Below are positions 59,878-64,000 of a DNA stretch of 64,000 nucleotides, one piece after another; position 1 is the first letter of the stretch, and the number at the start of each line of letters is the position of its first letter. This stretch comes from Streptomyces gardneri. GTDB lineage: Bacteria; Actinomycetota; Actinomycetes; Streptomycetales; Streptomycetaceae. Where the stretch lies: positions 1 to 64,000 of the forward strand of contig NZ_BJMN01000044.1 of assembly GCF_006539185.1 (NCBI RefSeq), read 5' to 3'. Both the position numbers and the translations under genes were made by a program. Below the pieces are notes generated by a model that was not told the DNA's origin, made no database searches, and was given only the letters and a program-made list of their open reading frames with translations.

Positions 59878-59942
59878 TCTTGTCGTTCCCGCTCTTGCCG
59901 TTGTTCTCGTTCTTGTTCTTGTATTTGTCGCTCTTGATCTCG
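59878..59942. repeat. Imperfect hexamer repeat in a leader region
   Basis: On the plus strand the segment is mostly copies of TTCTTG/TTGTTC/CTCTTG-like hexamers, and on the minus strand AAC/AAG-GA units. It is unusually rich in T on the plus strand for this genome. It lies just upstream of the flippase-like gene start. Confidence 0.7.
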
Positions 59943-60026
59943 TATCACCAGTCACCGCCCGGACGATGGTGGCATGAAGAGCCGCCGCGCGGAGGCATCA
60001 GGGCCATGTCGGTGGGGTGAGGCAGG

Positions 60027-60392
60027 ATGAGACGGATGAGCCTGGAGGAGCCCGTGGGGGACACCGGAGAACTGCCCGAGTACGCGGAGCGGGTGCTCGA
60101 CGTGGCCGACGGGATCCCGCCCGGCCGGGTGATGACCTACGGGGACGTCGCCGAATGGCTGGGCGAGGGCGGACCGCGTCAGGTCGGCCGTGTGATGGCC
60201 CTGTACGGCGGGACGGCGCCGTGGTGGCGCGTGGTCCGCGCGGACGGGACGCTGCTTCCGGGCCACGAGCTGCGGGCCCTCGACCACTACCGCGAGGAGG
60301 GCACCCCGCTGCGCGAGGCGGGCCGCGCGGCCGAGGGACATGTGCCGAGGATCGACATGCGGCGGGCGCGCTGGGACGGATCTCACACCTGA
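60027..60392 (+). CDS. Alkyltransferase-like protein (ATL)
   Basis: A 121-residue protein homologous to the DNA-binding domain of O6-methylguanine-DNA methyltransferase. VMTYGDVAEWLG and GRVMALYGG are helix-turn-helix parts. The active-site PCHRV of the transferase is replaced by PWWRVV (65-70), with Trp where the Cys should be. Such ATLs bind O6-alkylguanine without repairing it and pass it to nucleotide-excision repair. ATG 60027 (or 60036) follows GGTGAGGCAGG. The helicase-nuclease downstream fits a DNA-repair context. Confidence 0.9.
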   Translation: MRRMSLEEPVGDTGELPEYAERVLDVADGIPPGRVMTYGDVAEWLGEGGPRQVGRVMALYGGTAPWWRVVRADGTLLPGHELRALDHYREEGTPLREAGRAAEGHVPRIDMRRARWDGSHT

Positions 60393-60536
60393 GTCCGGAG
60401 CCCCGGGGGGCACGGGCCGGGCGGGCAGGGCGGGCCTGGTGGAGCGGACGCGGTACGGAGCGGGGCGCCGCGTCCGGTACGGGGAACGGCGCCGGATCCG
60501 GTCCGGAGTACGGCTCGGCGACGGTCCGTTTCGCGT

Positions 60537-60548
60537 AACGTCGACGTT
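60537..60548. promoter_or_regulatory. Palindrome AACGTCGACGTT upstream of the helicase-nuclease gene
   Basis: A perfect 12-base palindrome, flanked on both sides by CGCGT, 87 bases before GTG 60635. It could be an operator. It does not match the usual actinobacterial SOS box. Confidence 0.45.
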
Positions 60549-60634
60549 CGCGTCTGCCGCGGCGACGGCCGCCGCGCATGGGTGCATCACCCGCATCACC
60601 CGCACCACCACTCCCCCCAGGACCGGCGAACCAC

Positions 60635-63600
60635 GTGAGCTCCTCCTCCACCACCCGGCACACGCCGCACCAGGGACAGCCGTACCCGGGTCCGGGCCGG
60701 CAGCGGACCCCGGGCGCGTACCGACTGGTGCGTACCGCGCCGGCCCCGCTGGATCCCCCTCAGCTGGACGCAGCCCAGCGGGAAGTGGTTGACCACACGG
60801 GCGGACCACTCCTCGTCCTCGCCGGCCCCGGCACCGGAAAGACGACGACGCTGGTCGAGGCGGTCGCGGCCCGGATGGAACGGGGCGCCGACCCCGAACG
60901 GCTCCTCGTCCTCACCTTCAGCCGCAAGGCCGCCGTCGAACTCCGCGACCGGATGGCCACCCGGCTCGGCGGCCGACGCCCCCCGCAGGCGACGACCTTC
61001 CACTCGTACTGCTACGCCCTGATCCGCGCCCACCAGGACGCCGAGCTCTTCGCCGAACCGCTGCGGCTGCTCTCCGGACCCGAGCAGGACCTCGCCGTGC
61101 GCGAGCTGCTCGCCGGCCAGATCGACCTGGAGAAGGCGGGCCTCGGACAGGTCGGCTGGCCCGACGAACTCCGCGCCTGCCTCACCACCCGCGGCTTCGC
61201 CGACGAGGTGCGGGCGGTCCTCGCGCGCTCGCGCGAACTGGGCCTCGGCCCGGACGCCCTCGCCCGCTTCGCCGAGCGCGTCGGCCGCCCGGACTGGAAG
61301 GCGGCGGCCGGCTTCCTCGCCGAGTACCTCGACGTCCTCGACCTCCAGGGCGTCCTCGACTACACGGAGCTCGTCCACCGGGCCGTACCGCTCGCGGGGA
61401 GCACCCGCCTGCCCGGGTACGACGCGGTCTACGTCGACGAGTACCAGGACACCGACCCGGCGCAGGTCCGGCTCCTGCACGCCCTCACGGGCGGCGGGCG
61501 CGGCACGGTCGTCGCCTTCGGCGACCCCGACCAGTCCATCTACGCCTTCCGCGGCGCCGACGTGAACGGCATCCTCGACTTCCCGGACGCCTTCGGCGGC
61601 GGGGGCGTCAAGGTCCTGGGCACCTCGCGCCGCGCGGGCGCCGGGCTGCTCGGGGCGACCAGGCTGCTCACCCAGCGCATGCCGCTGACCCGGCTCCCGT
61701 CCGAGAAGGTCCGCGCGCACCGCGAGCTGACGGCGGACCGTCCCGGCGGCCGGGCCGAGGCGTACACGTACCCCACGGCCTCGGCGGAGGCCGAGAACAT
61801 CGCCGACCTGCTGCGCCGGGCGCACCTGGAGGACGGCGTCCCCTGGCAGGACATGGCCGTCCTCACCCGCGCCGCCGCCACCCTCCCGTCCCTCCGCCGC
61901 GCTCTCACCTCGGCAGGCGTCCCGGTGGAAACGGACGCCGCGGACACCCCCCTCCGCCACGAACCGGCGGTGTCCCCTTTGCTCCTGGCCCTCCGAGCGG
62001 TGGCCAAGCCCCAGCCGACCGAGCCCGCACGTGATTCGGACCTGGTTGTGGGCATGCGTTCCGCCGGGGCGGGGGGTACCTCCCAGGCGGAGCTCTGGGG
62101 GAGGGTGGGCACAACCACCCACGGCGCCGTACCGTCGGCGTCCCCCTCGACCCACGCCCCCGCCGAGCCCGAGCCCGGGCCCGACGCCGAGGCTCCGGCT
62201 CCGAGCGCCGCCCCGGCGCAGCCGGACGAGACCGCCACCGGCACGGCCACCGCCACCGCCGGCTGGCTCACCGTCGAGACCGCGCAAGAACTCCTCGCCT
62301 CCCCCCTCGCCGGCGTGGACCCCGCCGACCTCCGCCGCCTCGGCCGCGCCCTCCGCGACGAGGAGCGCGCCGCCGGCAACAAGGTCCCGCCCCCCTCCGA
62401 CGTCCTCCTCGCCCGCGCCCTCGCCGAGCCCGAGCGCCTCGTCGCGCACGACCCCGCCTACGCCCGCGGAGCGCAGCGCCTCGGGAAGCTCCTCCAGGAG
62501 ACCCGTACGCTCCTCGACGCCGGCGGCACCGCCGAGGAGGCCCTCTGGGTGCTCTGGAACGGCACCCCCTGGCCCGGCCGCCTGGAGCGCGCCGCACTCC
62601 GCGGCGGCCCCGCCGGGCGCAATGCCGACCGGGACCTCGACGCCGTCTGCGCGCTCTTCGAGACCGCCGCCCGCGCCGAGGAGCGCGTCGGCGGCCGCGG
62701 CGTCCTCAACTTCCTCGAAGAGCTCGACGCCCAGGACATCGCCGCCGACACCCTCACCCGCCGCCACACCCGCCCCGACGCCGTCCGCCTCATGACCGCC
62801 CACCGCTCCAAGGGCCTCGAATGGAGCTTCGTCGTCGTCGCCGGTGTCCAGGAGGGCCTCTGGCCCGACCTGCGCCGCCGCGGCTCCCTCCTCGAAGCCG
62901 ACCGCATCGGCCGCGACGGCCTCGCCGAGCCCCTCACCCCCGGCGCCCTCCTCGCCGAGGAGCGCCGTCTCTTCTACGTGGCCGCCACCCGCGCCCGCGA
63001 CCGCCTCGTCGTCACCGCGGTGAAGGCGCCGGCGGAGGACGGCGACCAGCCGTCCCGGTTCCTCACCGAGTTCGGCGCCGAGCCGAAGGAGGTGCCCGGC
63101 CGCCCCCGCCGCCCCCTCGCCGTCTCGGCCCTGGTCGCCGAGCTCCGGGCGACGACCGTCGATCCGGCCGCCTCGCCCGCGCTCCGGGACGCCGCCGCCC
63201 ACCGCCTCGCCTCCCTCGCCGCGCTCACCGACGAGGACGGCCAGCCGCTGGTGCCCGCCGCGCACCCGGACCGCTGGTGGGGCCTGTTCGAGCCGACGCA
63301 CAGCACGGTGCCGCTGCGCGACCGCGACCTGCCCGTCGCCCTCTCGCCGAGCGCGCTGGAGAACCTCGCCACCACCTGCTCCCTCCAGTGGTTCCTCGGC
63401 CGCGAGGTCAAGGCCGCGGCCCCCGCCACCGCGGCTCAGGGCTTCGGCAACGTCGTGCACGTCCTCGCCGACGAGGTCGCCTCCGGTCGCACCCCCGCCG
63501 ACCTCGACGTCCTCATGGCCCGCCTGGACTCCGTCTGGGACGCCCTCGCCTTCGACGCGCCCTGGAAGTCGGCCCAGGAGAAGGCCCACGCGCGCGTGGC

Positions 63601-64000
63601 GCTCGAACGCTTCCTGCAGTGGCACGTCATGGACCGCGGCGGCCGCACCCCCGCCGCCTCCGAGCACGGCTTCGACGTGACCCTCGCGGCGGGGGAGTAC
63701 GAGGTCCGCATCCGCGGCTCCATGGACCGCGTCGAGACCGACGAGCACGGCCGCGCCTACGTCGTCGACTTCAAGACCGGTAAGTCGGCCCCCACCCGGG
63801 ACGAGGTCGCCCATCACCCGCAGCTCGCCGTCTACCAGCTCGCGGTCCGGGAAGGAGCCCTCGACGAGGTCTTCGACGGGCACCGGCCGGAGCCGGGCGG
63901 CGCCGAACTCGTCCAGCTGAGGCAGGCCGCCCCGAAGAAGGAGGGCGGCGACGCCCTGCCGAAGGTCCAGGCCCAGGAACCCCTGGACGGGGAGTGGGTC
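60635..64000 (+). CDS. adnA: UvrD-family helicase with PD-(D/E)XK nuclease domain, AdnA type (3' end cut by window edge)
   Basis: 1122 codons are visible and the frame is open at base 64000. Helicase motifs: Walker A AGPGTGKT (62-69), TFSRKAAVELRDR, DEYQDTD, GDPDQSIYAFRGA, TAHRSKGLEW and YVAATRARDRL. A RecB-like nuclease motif VVDFKTGKS (D1045, K1047) lies at the visible end. This is the layout of AdnA, one half of the AdnAB double-strand-break resection enzyme; AdnB would be expected next. GTG 60635 is chosen since the region before it is poorly conserved-looking; ATG 60578 is in frame. A repeat element interrupts the gene in frame at codons 470-495. Confidence 0.88.
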   Translation, partial: MSSSSTTRHTPHQGQPYPGPGRQRTPGAYRLVRTAPAPLDPPQLDAAQREVVDHTGGPLLVLAGPGTGKTTTLVEAVAARMERGADPERLLVLTFSRKAAVELRDRMATRLGGRRPPQATTFHSYCYALIRAHQDAELFAEPLRLLSGPEQDLAVRELLAGQIDLEKAGLGQVGWPDELRACLTTRGFADEVRAVLARSRELGLGPDALARFAERVGRPDWKAAAGFLAEYLDVLDLQGVLDYTELVHRAVPLAGSTRLPGYDAVYVDEYQDTDPAQVRLLHALTGGGRGTVVAFGDPDQSIYAFRGADVNGILDFPDAFGGGGVKVLGTSRRAGAGLLGATRLLTQRMPLTRLPSEKVRAHRELTADRPGGRAEAYTYPTASAEAENIADLLRRAHLEDGVPWQDMAVLTRAAATLPSLRRALTSAGVPVETDAADTPLRHEPAVSPLLLALRAVAKPQPTEPARDSDLVVGMRSAGAGGTSQAELWGRVGTTTHGAVPSASPSTHAPAEPEPGPDAEAPAPSAAPAQPDETATGTATATAGWLTVETAQELLASPLAGVDPADLRRLGRALRDEERAAGNKVPPPSDVLLARALAEPERLVAHDPAYARGAQRLGKLLQETRTLLDAGGTAEEALWVLWNGTPWPGRLERAALRGGPAGRNADRDLDAVCALFETAARAEERVGGRGVLNFLEELDAQDIAADTLTRRHTRPDAVRLMTAHRSKGLEWSFVVVAGVQEGLWPDLRRRGSLLEADRIGRDGLAEPLTPGALLAEERRLFYVAATRARDRLVVTAVKAPAEDGDQPSRFLTEFGAEPKEVPGRPRRPLAVSALVAELRATTVDPAASPALRDAAAHRLASLAALTDEDGQPLVPAAHPDRWWGLFEPTHSTVPLRDRDLPVALSPSALENLATTCSLQWFLGREVKAAAPATAAQGFGNVVHVLADEVASGRTPADLDVLMARLDSVWDALAFDAPWKSAQEKAHARVALERFLQWHVMDRGGRTPAASEHGFDVTLAAGEYEVRIRGSMDRVETDEHGRAYVVDFKTGKSAPTRDEVAHHPQLAVYQLAVREGALDEVFDGHRPEPGGAELVQLRQAAPKKEGGDALPKVQAQEPLDGEWV
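62044..62116. repeat. Streptomyces-type repeat inserted in frame in the helicase gene
   Basis: 73 bases bounded by GGTTGTG and CACAACC. The outer element has a CCGCC-GG-GGCGG hairpin. An inner element at about 62072-62103 has the form GGGGGTACCTCCCA-loop-GGGGGAG, like that at 11839-11874. The frame is kept open: translation reads LVVGMRSAGAGGTSQAELWG and on to THG, in a linker between helicase motifs. The Gly/Ala/Pro-rich linker continues to about codon 545. Confidence 0.82.

Noticed and set aside
55026..60020. A 1664-codon open frame on the plus strand
   Set aside because: It runs antisense to the peptidase and flippase-like genes, has Arg/Gly/Ala-biased composition without motifs, and arises from GC-rich shadow frames.
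60537..60548. SOS (LexA) box before the helicase-nuclease gene
   Set aside because: The palindrome AACGTCGACGTT does not fit the actinobacterial GAAC-N4-GTTC pattern.
60578..60634. Earlier ATG start for the helicase-nuclease gene
   Set aside because: It is in frame but has no ribosome site, and the added residues are a Pro/Ala repeat.

Overview
The window is high-GC (about 72 percent by eye) actinobacterial chromosome. Dense GC3-rich genes, frequent GTG starts, 4-base start/stop overlaps, leaderless-looking starts, long perfect terminator hairpins and the gene order all point to Streptomyces or a close relative. No rRNA, tRNA, CRISPR array, prophage or transposase was seen. Function calls come from motif recognition by eye; no database search was run.

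Layout. 1-6.4 kb: a MerR regulator (cut by the left edge) divergent from a methyltransferase, two tandem membrane Ser/Thr kinases, a SirB1-type protein and an acetyltransferase. 6.5-20.2 kb is a conserved actinobacterial housekeeping block: fdxA, dapC, a lysozyme-fold membrane protein, dapE, a LOG-family protein, a folP2-type paralogue, a DivIVA-like protein, tag, an enoyl-CoA hydratase, a DUF3117 protein, an O-methyltransferase, an ECF sigma factor of SigE type, its zinc anti-sigma factor, HtrA and TatB. The same order is known from mycobacteria. It joins lysine/diaminopimelate synthesis to the envelope-stress sigma regulon and Tat export.

20.2-38.7 kb: an Mrp Fe-S carrier ATPase, DUF1003 and MgtE_N/CBS proteins, a lipoprotein, CorA, a SUFU-domain protein, a PHP phosphoesterase, MarC, a NYN ribonuclease-like protein, an alpha/beta hydrolase, a DEAD-box RNA helicase with a very long repetitive basic tail, a ferritin-like protein, a TetR regulator and several small conserved proteins.

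38.8-47.1 kb: an alpha/beta hydrolase and a DUF3152 metzincin-like protein, then a five-part unit: a promoter that would give a leaderless transcript, a 31-residue leader peptide with a near-terminal cysteine, a 203-base leader, and a four-gene peptide-type ABC importer with a fused double ATPase. I read this as a cysteine-responsive attenuator controlling a glutathione- or cysteinyl-peptide-type importer, an inference that can be tested.

47.3-52.5 kb: an operon of a PelF-type glycosyltransferase, a multi-pass membrane protein, a sugar-nucleotide epimerase and a spherulin-4-type glycosidase. It resembles a reduced Pel-like exopolysaccharide system. 52.6-64 kb: MoeZ, two paralogous secreted lipoprotein peptidases, a flippase-like protein fused to a degenerate kinase domain, an alkyltransferase-like DNA-binding protein and the start of an AdnA-type helicase-nuclease that runs off the right edge.

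The main novelties are the leaderless Cys leader/ABC unit, the Pel-like operon, and a G/C-rich hairpin element nested inside two different repeat elements, one of which lies in frame within the helicase gene.
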